Shown: one piece after another, positions 1 through 13,917 of the stretch
Layout: every line of letters starts with the position of its first letter
Numbering within the stretch: the stretch's first letter is position 1
From: Neurospora tetrasperma FGSC 2508
Lineage: Eukaryota; Ascomycota; Sordariomycetes; Sordariales; Sordariaceae
Reading direction: 5' to 3'
DNA: 64,000 bases
Assembly: GCF_000213175.1 (NCBI RefSeq)
Contig: NW_009799179.1
Location: forward strand, 62,001 to 126,000
The notes under the pieces: model-generated
Told to the model about the DNA's origin: nothing
Databases searched by the model: none
Seen by the model: only the letters and a program-made list of their open reading frames with translations
Position numbers and translations under genes: made by a program

Positions 1-3000
1 TACGGAATGTACTAAAGATTTTACCGCCCTTAAAGGATAATATAATACCCTAAGCGAATAATATATTATTATTACTAATATTTTTAAAAATAGTATAGAG
101 GTCTCTTAAACCTCTATTACCCGGTTTGAATAATAAATTTAGTAAATTGTTAGCCGGTTTACTAACGAAGTTTAGGGAGTTATAATCTAATATAGTTAGT
201 AGGATAAAAAATACGAATAGGTTATTCGTAACCTTTAGGAAGCTATTTAATAATAATAGAAGGCTTTAGGAATTTTTAATAATCGAACCCTCCGCTAGTA
301 GTTTATCCTTAATTATATAGATACTTAGGCTAATATTAAGGAAGTTTAAATTAACGATATTTTTAATAAATTAATTGACCCGGACTAAATTAAGGGGCTC
401 GAGGAATAAATTACCTAATTTGCTACCTTCTAATAAAGTATTTAAAAAGTTATCTAGAATACCTTCAAGCGTATAAATTAACCAACTCCTAATATAATAT
501 CCGTTACTTTAATTATTTATATTTTCGAATAATACGCTACTATACATTTCCTATTAAATTCTAGCCGGGCCTTACCTCTTAATTAGATTATAATTAATTA
601 TTCCTTAGGAAATAAAGCGATCTTTTGTATATAAATTAGAAGATAATTTTGCGAATTTACCGCCTAATACAAAGCTATTTAACCTTCTCCCTTCGGAATT
701 ATTATTAGGTTTGGCTGAAGAGGAGGAAGGGGCCCTCTAGAACCCCCTTATTATACTTACTTTATAAGGCTTTCTAATAATTTAAGAAGGGAATACGCTA
801 TCGAATTCCTTAATAGTTTAGGAAGTATAATTACTATTAATATAGCGCTCCTTTAGTTTAATAAACTTATTTTCTATAATAGAAAGGATTTATTAAAGTT
901 CTATACTTAGTAGTATTAAATCGAAACCTATATTAACGTTTATTATACTAACTTTACCCCCGATATTCATTATATTAACTAGATAGGATTATACTTTAAA
1001 GATAATACCTAGCTTTAGTACTAGTAGAGGGTCCGAACAATTAAATACATTAATTTTACCGATTTTTAGGATAAGTATATTAAAGCTATTTAGATATATT
1101 TTACTAACGTATTAAAATAATACTAAAATATAAAGAAAATAATGGAATTTAAGTATAAAGAAGATATTATTTACTATATTACAATACTCTTCGATTTTAA
1201 CGAAACTATATATTAGTTAAGGATAGTCTTTTGTAATTATATTTATTGTAACCTACTTTCGAAGATTGTTAAAATAATATATTAAAGTTGTAGCCGGGTT
1301 CCAAATTCCGATAACGAATTCTTTAGCGCTATATAAAAAGTAGATCGAATTTACGAAAATATATTTTAAAACTCGGGGTATATAGGAAAAGACGCGCCTA
1401 TTTTAAGGACGGAGTATTTGAAGTCGGGCTAATTCTATAAGGATACACGTTCTCCTTCCAATTAAAATTAATCTTTAAAACGATTCAATTATTTAATTAA
1501 GGATAAGAAATAGGCTATAATATATAATACGCTAAAAGGTATTGATTAAATAGATATTAATTAGTATAAGTAGGACTATACCCCTAACTAACAATATAAT
1601 TACAATAGTTATTATACCTTAGAGTATTTTACGAAGAAGAATAATAATAATAAAGATTTACTTTAACTAAAGGAATAATAAGCGAAAATGGCCGCTATTT
1701 TAATTAAATGTAAGAATAATAATTATAAAGAAGAGGAAATTGAAGCCTTTAACGAAGAGGCCTAATTTAAGAAAATTAAAATAGCCGCTATTATTGGAAT
1801 TATATAAATTATAAATATAAATTAAGATTCTAATTCGGATTTTTGAACGGCTGCTATAAAGTACTATATGGATTACCCCAGCCTTACTTTAGTACTAGCT
1901 CGGTTAACCCTATTGTTTATACTCTAAAGAGGTTAAATTTTAATCATAATAACGATTAATAGTAGTTATAAAAGAAATTATACTTTAAACTATATTTAAA
2001 TCTTAAACCTATTATTCGAATAACTTTACTATATAACAATAAAGAATACCCTATTTGCATTCGTCTAAACTTAGGAAGCTCCATCCTAATTATATTCTTC
2101 TATTAAACTTATATTTAGAAGCTTCCCTTAATTAAATATATTAATATCCGTACCCTTATAGAATTTAATATAGTAATTAATAGTATAGGTAATTAATACT
2201 ATATAGAAGTAATCGTTTTAAGATATTAGGAAGACTATTATACCTATTTTAATTTCGAACTCTCTTCGATAGATAATAAGTATAATATTATTCTACCCTA
2301 TTAATAACTATAATAGTACAAACCCGTTTATTTCTTCAATAAGATTTAAGGAATTAAATTCTCCTTAAAATACTATTAGTAAAATTATACTAATTTAATT
2401 ATCCTTGGGTTACTACCTACCTATATTATTGCTAATATTTAAATTAAAATTAATATTATTGCTATAGCCGTCCTTGAGAAATTCTAGGAGTTTCTCCCTA
2501 TTATAAGCGAAGAAGCCGCTATAAGAATACTAAATTATTAACCCTAGGACTATAAAATTAATATTATCAATAATTAGACCCCTCTTTAGGGCTTTATCTT
2601 TATAATAAGTAGCCGAAAGTTTAATGCCTGTAAATTTTAGTTCGATAAAATATTAAAATTAGGGCGAATTAAGAAATCTATTGCTTTATATAGTACTTTA
2701 CTTATATTTGTTAATAAAAAAGACCCTAACGATCCCCTTAGGCCGGTCGTTAACTATTAAATATTCAATTGAATAATAGTCCCTATTTAATACCCTATAC
2801 CCCTTATTATAGAGTTTTAATATACTTTTAGAACGGTTAAATTTTATATTAAAATCGACCTTAAATTAGTGTTCTTCCTAGTAAGAATAGCGAAAAAATA
2901 TGAATAGAAAATAGTATTTTAATATAAATATAGACTCTTCGAATATATAATTATATTTATAAATTTAATTAATATACTTTTACCGTTCTAAATTATAATA

Positions 3001-5614
3001 AATAACTTCTTTATAAACTTTATCGATACTAGTATTTTTATTTATTTTAATAATATTCTAATATATATAAATATAGAAAAAGAATATAATCGCTTCGTTT
3101 TAGAAGTCCTTAAATAGTTTATAGAGAACTACCTTACTGTCGCCCTATAGAAATATAAATAAGGAGTATAGGAAATTGAATTTCTAGGCTATATTATTTT
3201 ATTTAACGGTATTAGTATAGTCGATAATAAAGTAAAAGTAATTTTAGCTTAGGAGCTCCCTAAAACCCTAAAAGAATTTTAATCCTTTTTAAGCTTTATT
3301 AACTTTTATAGAAGGTTTATTAAGGGATTTTCAATACTAATTTAAATTATTTCTAAAGGTAATTCTCTAAATCGGAAATATTAGAAATAGACGGACAAAA
3401 TAATTTACGCGTTTAATAACTTTAAACGAACCTTCGTTATAATATCAATTTTAATTTATTTTAATTTAATTCAATTTATAATTATAGAAACCGATACATT
3501 AAACTTCGGAATTGGAATAGTACTCTCCTAAAAGAAAGAAAATAGTAAAATCTATTCCGTTATTTTTTACTCTTAGAAAATATTCCCGGCTAAAATGAAT
3601 TATAAAATTTACAATAAGGAGTTTTATATTATTATTGATAGCTTTAAACGATGGAAGATCTACTTCGAAGGAGCTAAATACTAAATTAAAGTTTTTTCTA
3701 ACTATTAAAATCTAATTTATTTTACGTACACTAAAATTCTTAACCGTTAGTAAATTTATTAAATAATATAGTTTGCTAACTTCTAGTTTATTATTGATTA
3801 TTAGTTAGGGTATTTTAATGCTAAAGTAAACACTCTTTCTTATTAAAAAAGTTTTAAACCTAAGAAGGGGGGAGGTAAGAACTAACCGATTATATCGGTC
3901 CTATAAGAAAAATACTTTTTTTATTTAGAAGAAAGTTTGGGAGGTAGTTTTCTCCTATTAAAGAAACGGCTTTGTAGTCTTTTAACCCTTTGATAGAATA
4001 ACGAATTTATTTGATAATTTAAAGAAATTAAAACTAATAACCCAGTATATATAGACTAATTTAATAAGGAAGATAATAATAAGGATATTAAGAAATTAGA
4101 CGACCTATTGTATTATAAGAACCGTCTCTAGGTCCCTGCAGGCTTCTAGTATAATATTATTAATTTAGAATACGATACTAAAGTTATTAGTTATATAGGA
4201 ATAAATAAAACTATAGAGCTTATTATAAAGAATTTTTAGTAGCCGAAGATAGAGGAGTTAGTTAGGGAATACGTTAAAGGCTATTACGAATATTAATAAA
4301 ATAAGCCCCTTCGATACTCCCTTTATAATTTACTTTAGCTTATATAATTTTATTATACCCCTTAATAATTAATTATAATAGATTTTATTATAGATTTACT
4401 ATTTTCTAATAGTTATAATTCTATTTGGGTTATAGTAGACCCTTTTACTAAAATAGCCTACTTTATCCCTTTTAAAATAGGAGAAAAGAAAATAGAAGAT
4501 TTTATTAAGATTTTTACCTACTTATATTAGTAATTATACGGGGTACTATTAGATATTATTTTTAATTGCGATTTTTAATTTACTACTTACCTTTGGAAAG
4601 ACTTTTTAAAATTTATTAATATTAAAAGCCGTATAAATATAGTATTCTATCCCTAAATTAATAATTAGATTGAGCGGCTCAATTAGATTCTTAAAATATA
4701 TTTATATACCTTCGTTAATTATAAAATAAGTAATTAGGAAGATTTGTTAACTACTATCAAATTTGTATATAATAATACTATTTCGTTATTGACCGGCCTC
4801 TTTTTATTTTACGCTAATTACAGATATTACCCTACTTTATATAACCCCTTTAATAGCGTTTCTTATAATTTTAAGAATTGTTTTTATTCCTATTAAATAA
4901 TTTAAGTCTATGAATACGCCTGTAAGTAATTCGACCGCGCCCGTTAAAGGATAAAGGAGTAGGCGGATAAAAAACGAATGGAGGTATTAATTTATAAGGT
5001 GGGATAATTAGTTATATTAAATAATAAATATATTAAAACGAAGCGCCCTTCTAAGAAGTTTAATAAGAAATTCTATAGTTTCTTTAAATTTTTGAGGTTA
5101 TTTCCCTTACTATTATCCGATTAGCCTTACTAAAAGTATAGAGAATTTATAATTCCTTTTACGTTTCCCTCCTAGAATTATATTGCGTTAGTAGTTAGGT
5201 AGCCTCCGACCTTAATTAGGTTTTATATAAGACAGCCCTAGTAGAAGTAGAAAATTATAAGATAGAGAAAGTTGTAAATTCCTTATAAGTTTAGAATAAA
5301 GTACTTTATTAAATTAAATAGGAAGGATAGACTACTTCTAATAATATTTAGGAATTGTAGGAATACTTCTTTATTAATAGAGTTAAGAATTAGGTTATTA
5401 CCTTCTACGTCCGGTATTCTAAGAAACTATAAGATTCTTAAGTACTGATAATACTATTATAAGAAGTTCAATAGGTTTTAGGCGAGCTATAAAGAAGAGG
5501 GAATTAATAATATTAAATCCTTAGACGCTAAGTATTACGAACTTCGCCGGTTCGAAGCAAGCTTTAAAAAAGAGGGAACTAATATTATATAAATATTCGA
5601 CCCTAACCTTAACC
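1..5614 (+). mobile_element. Ty3/Gypsy (chromovirus-like) LTR retrotransposon fossil, 3' part
   Basis: This is the 3' portion of a Gypsy-type element reading on the + strand; its 5' LTR lies beyond the window. Raw translation shows family landmarks in the usual order: gag-like material about 600-1700, an aspartic-protease-like patch near 2050, reverse transcriptase about 2640-3200, RNase H about 3470-3760, the integrase zinc-finger and core region about 4180-4900, the GPF/Y-like integrase tail near 5050 and a chromodomain-like segment about 5230-5400. The whole span is extremely AT- and TpA-rich, as expected after RIP, and is broken many times throughout, so it is a dead copy. A younger element (5615-13000) interrupts it near its 3' end. 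Domain edges are approximate. Confidence 0.85.
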
Positions 5615-6064
5615 TGTGACGAACGGCAGTCTAATCTGCCTAAGTAGGATAATTGAAGGTAAAGAACTATTAGTACTGTTTAGTGAAGCTAAAAGGTTTA
5701 TAATAAGTATGCGTACGTAATACTAGTCTCGGTAATAAAGATTAATTAATTACTATTGAATTATCTAATAATTTGAGTTCTCTAATTGTCCCTTTATATT
5801 CTATACTTCGTCCTAAGGCTTTAATTTTAAGCGTATATTCACAATAGTATTCTACTTATTGTAAACGCTATTTACCGTAAATATTACTTACTATAAATAT
5901 TGCTTATTGTAAGTACTATTTACTGTAAGCGCCTATCCTAGTAAGCGCCTTTCCGGTACTCCCCTATTTCCTACCCTAATTTAAAATTATACTATTTTAT
6001 TATAAGTAGGGCTATTATGTCCTAATAGCCTAGTTGGCCCGTATAATTACTTAAATTCGTAATA
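5615..6064 (-). repeat. 3' LTR (450 bp) of the nested Gypsy fossil
   Basis: This 450-bp stretch matches 12551-13000 base for base in length and in order. The differences seen are overwhelmingly C/T and G/A transitions. It is preceded by the target duplication TAACC at 5610-5614 and followed by the polypurine tract of the element. Short internal repeats of a TAAGCGC/TAAGTA type occur in both copies. Confidence 0.93.
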
Positions 6065-9000
6065 TAATACCTCCCTTCCCTAACCGACGTCCTCAACGGC
6101 TTTACTAATTTCCTGGAAGTATCTATCTATTCTTATTCTCTATAGCTCCCTTACCCTTAATTTAGATATAGTAAGCTTTTTTCCCTTCTTCATCCTTTAT
6201 TAAAATATTTAATTGTATTTCTAAACCCGTATTCAATTCAACGATTTATTAGCGTATATTATTAATTTCTATTGAATGCTTTAAATTTATAGTAATACTT
6301 TATTAATATTATTCTAACCGAAAGTTTATTTATAAAAAGCTTCTTAGCGAAGCGAAATATGGGGAGTATATTCGGGTCGCGCGTCTTTATATAGAGGTAA
6401 ATTATAATACGGAATATAAGTTCTCTTAGTATTTTAATACGTTTAGTAATTAATTCGATAATTGTATATACTTTTACCGAATACTAATATATATTTTAAA
6501 ATATTAAAGCCTTAATTTGAGAGGTTAATAAAAAGTCTTTCGAACTTTAGGAGAAGTTTTTCGAGTTTAAAGAGAAGAAACTTCGATTAGCCCGTTTGAA
6601 ATAGAAGAAGGATCGGTTAGTTAAAGAGGGTAGGGAAATATTATTACTAGCGTTAATAGAATTAGAAGTATAAAATAAAGAGGATAGGGCTATTAAGCGA
6701 GAATTTAAACTTTTATTTAACGAAGAGTAGCTTACTATAATTATTATTTCTTCGACCCTTACGCTTATAGATTAAACGTCCTTAAATTTCGTAATTTACT
6801 TTACCTTTTAATTAAATAATCCTTTGCCCCGGGCCGATCCGGGTTCCTTTGGTAGAATTCCTCTAGTTTCTTAGGGTAATTTAAATTTTTAATAGGTTTC
6901 TATATATTATTTTCGGGATTAAATCCTTCCTATTTAATAAAGTATTATAATTCCCTTTTCTCTATTTTTAAATTTAAAATTTATTCTATATTTTATTTTT
7001 CTTCCTCGTCCTTAATACTAATATATATATTAATTCGTACGTTCTTAAGTACTAATTCTAGTGGTATAATATAGAATAAATATAATTTTAGTTTTATAGT
7101 ATTAGGAATATTTAATTAATATACTATATTAGAAATTTTCTTTTTGATTTTAAATAGGCCTACCCGTTAGTTATTAAATTTTTTGCTAGGTCTTTTTATT
7201 CTAAGGTTCCTAATTAATAAAAGGATTTCATCCCCTTTTTTAAAATAAAGTCCCTTAAACTTTTTAAAATTAAAGTACTAGCTTATTTTTTACCGGACGT
7301 ATTCTAGTTCTTCTTTAAATTTTTTATATAATATATATAATTTTCCAACTTTAATCGAAGCTTTAGGAATATTCGTATTTAATCCTTCTAAGAATTTTAA
7401 TTTATACTTATAATTTATAGAAAAAGGTGAAACCTTTGTAGTCTCTATAGGGGAAATATTATATATTAATTGCGCTATAAGTAATAATTTTACTTAATTG
7501 CTTTATTCAGAGTTAATATAGTTCTTCAAATATTATTCTACAATTTGGTTAATTATTTCTATTTATCCGTCCGTTTATAGGTAATATACTATTAATATTT
7601 TACTTTTAGTATTGAATTTAATTATTAATACTTATTAGAATTTAGATACGAACCTAGTATCCCTATTTGTAATTTATTCCTTCAGCTAATTGTATACCGA
7701 AGTAATATTTTAGTAAATTATATTTATAAATTACTCCCCTAATTATATTTTTTTATAGTGTAGGAAATAATTCTACTTAATTAGCCTATTTACTACTATT
7801 AATATATTATTATATATAATTTCTATAATAGTATTTATAAATAGTAGTAATTTAGTAATAAAGTCTATAATTACTAAACTCTACGGCCTTTCTACAATTT
7901 CTAAAGGTTCGAAGAATCTATATAATTTATATTTTATAACCTTAGTCCTACTATAGTATTTATAGGCTTATAATATTCGAGCTACTTTGGCTTTTATTCT
8001 TAAAAAATCGTAATATTACTATATCTGTACTATAGTTTTTATAATATTTATATATCCTCCTATTTTAAACGTATAAATTCTTATAATAAAAGTTTTACGT
8101 TATTCCGGCCAAATATAAACCTTATTATAATATTATAATTTATTATTCTAAAATATAATTCCTTCTTCCTAACTATTTTCCTATTGTTACCTTTCCTTAG
8201 GCGTAGTAATAGAAGCCTAATAACCGGGGTCTTATAATTTAATTTAATAAATAGTATAATACTCTACTTATTCCTATAGGGGGTATACAAATAATCCGTC
8301 CGGTTATTTTTAGAATAAAAGTATAAAGGCTTCTACTATATCCTTTATATAATCTATTCGTCGATTTAAAGCGTTAGTACGAATATTTTCTAATCCTTTT
8401 TTATAATTAATTTTGAAGTTGAATTCTAATAAAAATTCGGCCTATTATATTTAATAATTATTAAGTACTTTAATAGTCGTAAAGTACCGAAAATTATTAT
8501 AGTCGGTATAAATTTGTACTTTATATATAATTTCATTAAAATATAGCTTCTATTTTTAAAACGCTTTAATAATAGTTAGGAGTTCCTTATTATAAATAGG
8601 GTAATTGTAATAGGGTTCTTCTAATTTCTTTAAAAAGAAAGTTATAGAATATAATTTTCTTTAATTATTGTACTATTCTAATTATCTTTTAATAACGTAA
8701 TTTAACGTATTAATTTCAATTTTAAAGGGTTTATTCGGATTAGAAAGTTTTAGTATGGGGTCTATAGTAATTGTATTATAAATAGCTCTAAAAGTTTCCT
8801 CTTCCGTTTTTCCCTATATAAAAGCGGCTTCCTTCCTAATAAATTTGTATAATAGCCTAGTAATTTTTTTGTAGTCCTATATAAATATTCGATAAAAATT
8901 AATAAATTTTAAGAATTTACAGACTTCGGTCGTATTCTTAGGCGTAGGTTAGTTCCGTACGGTTTCTACCTTATTTAATTCTATTCTAACCTTATTTTTT

Positions 9001-12000
9001 AAAATCAAATACTTAAGAAATATAGTCTTTCTTATATAGAATTCGCTTTTCTATATATTAATAGAGAGTTTATATTTATATAGTATATTTAGTATTTTCT
9101 TTATATATTCTTTATATTCTATAAAAGTCTTAGAGTAAATAAGGATATTATTTAGGTAGTAAATAGCGAATTTATCAAAGTAGGGTCGAATTGTATAATT
9201 AATAATAAATTAGAATATTATAAGTATATTAATTAATTTAAAGGGTATAATAAAGTATTTATAATATTTGTAAAGTATACGAAATATTATATTCTATTCA
9301 TCTCTTTCCTTAATCCGGATATAGGTATAAATAATAGGTAAATTAAGGCGCGTAAAGTATTGTATTTTTCCTAATTAACTTCAGATATATAAAATTAGGG
9401 GTAGGGGATAATTATTTCTTATAGTCTTTTAGTTTAATTGCCTATAATTAATATAAAAGCGTAATTTTCTATTCTTCTTTAGTACGAAGAGGATAGGGTA
9501 CTCTATTAGTAATATAAATTCCCGAATATATTTTTATTTTAAATTTTCGTTTAAATACTTTTTTAATTCTATATTCTATTTTTTATTTATATAATATACT
9601 TTAAAGAATTTAAATTTAATTCCTTCCTTAAATTTAATTTTATAGTCCTACAATCCTTATAGTAGTAGTCCTTTAAAATATTTACTAACGAAAGCTGGGT
9701 ATCTTTAATATTTTACTAGAATTACTATCTTCGGTTTCTCCGCCTATTAGTTCTAATAATAATTAAATTTGTATTGAGTATTAATTACTAATATTTCTAC
9801 TAATATTACTAACCCTTCTTCTATAACTTTACTACTTTTATCGATAGTATAAATTATAATTTCCTATATTATTTATAATAGGGCTATAGGAATAATACCT
9901 TCGTAGTTTACTTCCTTCTATACTTCGGGCTTCCTATTAATAATTGGGTACGTCCTAGGATATAAATAGTTATTTTCCTTCTAATTAATATTTAGGTTAT
10001 ATATAATATACTATAGGTACCCTAGGATTATATCTTTGGATAGCCTTATATCGATAATATCGAAGCTAATTTCAATTATTTTCCCTTCTACTATAATAGG
10101 GAGTAGTACTATTTCCCTTTTTATATTTTGTATTTCAAAAGGTCCTTTTACTACGAAAGGAACTTTCTTCTTCTTTTAAGGAATCCTTAATTAAATAATA
10201 AACTTAAATAAAATAAAATTCAATTAAACTCTAGAATTTACTAATATAAAGGCTTAATAATTTTTTTAATAGGCTACAATTTTAAACCGTTAATCCTCCT
10301 TCCCTTCCTTTATAATTATAATTTTCATAAATACTATAAGGTTTTAAATTTTATACTTCCGGCGGTTATATTATCGGATAATCCTCTTTATTTAAGGATT
10401 TAATTTTCATTAGGCCTCCCTAAAGGCCCTAAACCGTTTCCTAATTCCTAGCAATAATCGTTAAGAACGTCCTCTTCCTTAGGTTCGTACTTATCCTACG
10501 AATTATATTCCTACAATTATATTAAGTATTCGGCTTTTTTTTTTTCGGTATATTCAATTATTTTAGCCTTCCGGATATATTTATCGAATTCGGCTTCGAT
10601 ATCCTAGGCTTTCTATTTTATATAGATAGGATAATTGGATATTAAGTACTATTACTAATAATAATCGGCGTCTCCCTAGCTTATATAAATATAAATATTA
10701 TACGGGCGGGTTAGGAGTCTCTTAGGTACTAATTATTTATTTAATTTTATAAAAGAGTGTAAATTAAATATAAATTCTTTATTAATAATAAGGGTAGTTT
10801 AAGAGTTTCTTCGATTAAAAGTGCGAGTAATTAATTTAGGTTAGCTTTATACGTTTAATCTTCTAGTAGGTTAAAAACGATTATCCTATTTCTTCTTAAA
10901 ATACTTATAGTAATTATCTATAATATATTAGAATTATAATATTTAATAATACACGTAATAGAGAAGGTATATTTAAACTATATTTCCTTCAATTAGTTTG
11001 TACGCTTTAATTAGTTCTAGGGTCTTTTCTTAAGTAGTTTGTAGCTTCCCCTCGATAATAACCGCCCGTTTCTTCCAAAAATTGTCCTATAATTCGTTCG
11101 CCTAACTTCTATTAAAATAGTATTTTAAAGGTTCTATTTAATGTTTAGCAGCGAAGTTATTAGGGTATTTATATTAGTATAAATTAATAAAGTCCTAAAT
11201 ACTATATTCCTTAATTACGGGTATAAATAATAGGGCTAGGGGAGGAATAATATATATTATATATATTACAGTAAGGAAACTTCGGTCTGTAATAGGGAAA
11301 TTACTAAATTCTTCCTACGTCGGAGCCTAATACGTCCGTATTAAAAATAATTTATTTCCCTATAATTTTTCTTACTTAGGGTTTTCTTTATTAAATCCCT
11401 CCTAATTATATTCGTTATCCGCTTTTTAATATACTTTTAAATTATAATTTATAGCCTTATTTATAGCGTCTTCTAAATCGTCCTAGCTGTATTTAGTATT
11501 AGTAATCTCAATTACCCTAATTCCTTCTACTATAGCGGCTTCCGCCTTCTTCTACCTTAATTACTTAAGGGTATAATAATCCTTTTTTATATATCCGGTT
11601 TTACTATAATTAAAGTATTTAATTTTTAAAAAATTATATTTACTTTAATTAATTTAAATAGTATCGATTTCTATAGGTTTAGAGTGAGTGGTTCCTAAAA
11701 TATAAGTTCCCTAAATCCTTTTTTTCTTAATATTAGTAGATTTGAAAGGAATGAAGGTAGTTGTTTTTTCTTTTTTCTCCTATTCCTATTAGAATTATCG
11801 GTCGTTAATACGAATAACCTTATTTATATAAACGTTAATAGATTCTAGCCTATCTTCCTTATAGAGTTCGTCTTTAACCCTATCCTTAAAACTATTATAA
11901 AATAATTATATTAACCTATTATTATTAATATTACTACGAAGAGTATTCTATTTAAAATGTATAGTGTAGGTTAAAGCGGACTTAGTTTATTGAAAATAGG

Positions 12001-12550
12001 TTAGGCGTTTTTAAACCTACCGAATCTTATCCTTCTCTTTAAAAATTCTAGAGAGAACGTCAGTAAAATTAGTATAAAAATTTAGAATTTTCTTAATAAA
12101 GTCCAAAACTTATTCTCTATTCTTATAATAGTTTTTAAAGATAAGCTTATATTAAATAAAAGCTTTATTTATAAATCTAGTTTCTATATAAGTTACCTTC
12201 TCAAATTCGGAAGTAAATTAATCTATATAGAAATAGAAATAGGTTTGTATTTAAATTAAAAATCCCGCGAAGGCGGTTTACTAGCTATTAAACTCTTTAG
12301 GTATAGATAATTTAATTTTCTTACGCTCCTTAGGGGGGGTTCCTTCCCCTGCTTTCGCTTTAGGGGTATTGGTTCTAGCTTAGAATTGAACTTCTAATTA
12401 AATAATATAGTTTTATATAGCCTTAAACTATTATTATATAGTAACGAAGTTTAAAGGTTCGCTTTAAATATTAGTTTTAGCGGAGGAGAATATAATGAAG
12501 TAAAAATACTTTTAGTACTATCCGAAATAGGTTAAAGGGAGTAATTAACG

Positions 12551-13000
12551 TATAACGAACAGTAGTCTAATTTATTTAAGTAGGATAATTGAAGGTAAAG
12601 AACTATTAATACTATTTAGTAAAATTAAAAGGTTTATAATAAGTATATATATATAATACTAATTTCGGTAATAAAGATTAATTAACTATTATCGAACTAT
12701 TTAATAATCTAAATTCTCTAATCGTCCTTTTATATTCTATACTTCGTCCTAAGGCCTTAATCCTAAGCGTATACTTACAATAGTATTCTACTTATTATAA
12801 GCACTGCTTACCGTAAGTATTATTTACTGTAAATATTATTTATTATAAGCACTACTTATTGTAAGCGCCTATCCTAGTAAGCGCCCTTCCGGTACTCCCT
12901 TATTTCCTACCTTAATCTAAAGTTATACTATCTTATCGTAAGCGGGGCTATTACATCCCAATAGCCTAGTTAGCCCGCGTAGTTGCTTAAGTTCGTAATA
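12551..13000 (-). repeat. 5' LTR (450 bp) of the nested Gypsy fossil
   Basis: Direct repeat partner of 5615-6064, with identical length, followed by the second TAACC target duplication at 13001-13005. Equal LTR lengths and an intact duplication show a single clean insertion without later recombination between the LTRs. Confidence 0.93.
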
Positions 13001-13005
13001 TAACC

Positions 13006-13440
13006 CTATAAATTAATAATAGAACCGTATTATATAATTTTAGTTTTATAATACGTTTTTAGCCTTAAGTACTTTAGGCAATAATATGATATTACAACCC
13101 AATTAGATAGATTATTTAATTAACGGTATAATATACCCGGAATCCCCTTACAAAATTAGTTAGAACTACGATTAGTAATTAAGCTAATCCTTTAGCTTCC
13201 CTATACCGGTTAAAATTAAACGAAATTAGGAAACGAACCTTTATTGCTATAGTAACGCTTTATAACTAACTAAGTTAGCGCTACTAATATCCTTAGTACG
13301 GAAGGATAGGAGATTAGAGGAAGGTATTTAGAAAGATCCGCGGGGACGCGCAATAATATTTACCGCTAAATAGATACCTTATAGCCTTACGATAGAATTA
13401 GGCAAATAGGACTTATATACGTACCAATTAGAAGGAGGAA
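13006..13440 (+). mobile_element. Probable 3' remainder of the interrupted outer Gypsy fossil
   Basis: This AT-rich stretch lies just outside the nested element and runs up to the abrupt return of normal base composition near 13440. Because the nested insertion has a clean target duplication, the sequence here must originally have followed position 5614. The outer element's pol and a purine-rich tract end about 30 bp before 5614, so this is most likely the rest of its 3' LTR. I could not see the LTR edge or a matching 5' LTR in the window. Confidence 0.5.
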
Positions 13441-13917
13441 GACTTTAGTATAAGAAGGCTATTGAGCCCAGCCAGACGGAAAGGGCTTAAAAGGATCAAC
13501 AAGGCCTTCGAGACCAAAGTAGTTTATCAGCTGAATTGAACTACTGTTCCAAGCCCAGAATACTGCCCTTGTCACAGCAGTGGCATTGATGTAAACAAGT
13601 TGGACATGCATGGAAGGCGTCTCGTGGAGGGTTTGGGATTGGGTCGATCTTGGTACCTCTACGTGGAAACGCATATGGCTCTTGCTTCTCTCAACTTGTA
13701 GTATTTGAATGCGAAGGATGTTCCGTCCTTGTTCCTTCCACGAGTGGTTCAAGCTCGAGATTGCGTACCGACCTTGGTCGAACAGTTCGTTAACAAGATT
13801 GCAACACCGAGTCGCTCTTGCATCGCATCACCAGCAACAGCTCGACACAAATGCCAACCACAGCACGAAACAAGCGGAAAACTTGGACTTTAACTTGCAG
13901 ATCAGAGTCTAGGCTCA
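13441..13917. other. Transition zone between RIP block and gene island, no gene seen
   Basis: Base composition returns to normal within a few tens of bases. The short open frames here (longest about 97 codons) have no recognisable motif. The stretch probably holds the 3' UTR and terminator of the transcription factor gene that ends at 13918. Confidence 0.6.

Larger units (their letters stand above)
5615..13000 (-). mobile_element. Complete-length but dead Ty3/Gypsy LTR retrotransposon, nested in an older one
   Basis: The element is bounded by two directly repeated 450-bp LTRs (5615-6064 and 12551-13000) and flanked by an exact 5-bp target duplication TAACC (5610-5614 and 13001-13005). On the minus strand the LTR at 12551-13000 is the 5' LTR. 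Reverse-transcriptase blocks are recognisable on the minus strand about 8900-9700, RNase H about 8300-8700, integrase about 7500-8200 and its tail near 7190. A polypurine tract sits directly inside the 3' LTR (6066-6083, read on the minus strand). The copy is eroded by many RIP-type transitions. Roughly 0.9 kb lies between the end of pol and the 3' LTR and carries a coding-like stretch on the opposite strand (see findings). Confidence 0.92.

Noticed and set aside
13459-13752. A 97-codon minus-strand open frame at the edge of the left RIP block
   Set aside because: No motif and no start context; probably 3' flanking sequence of the zinc cluster gene.
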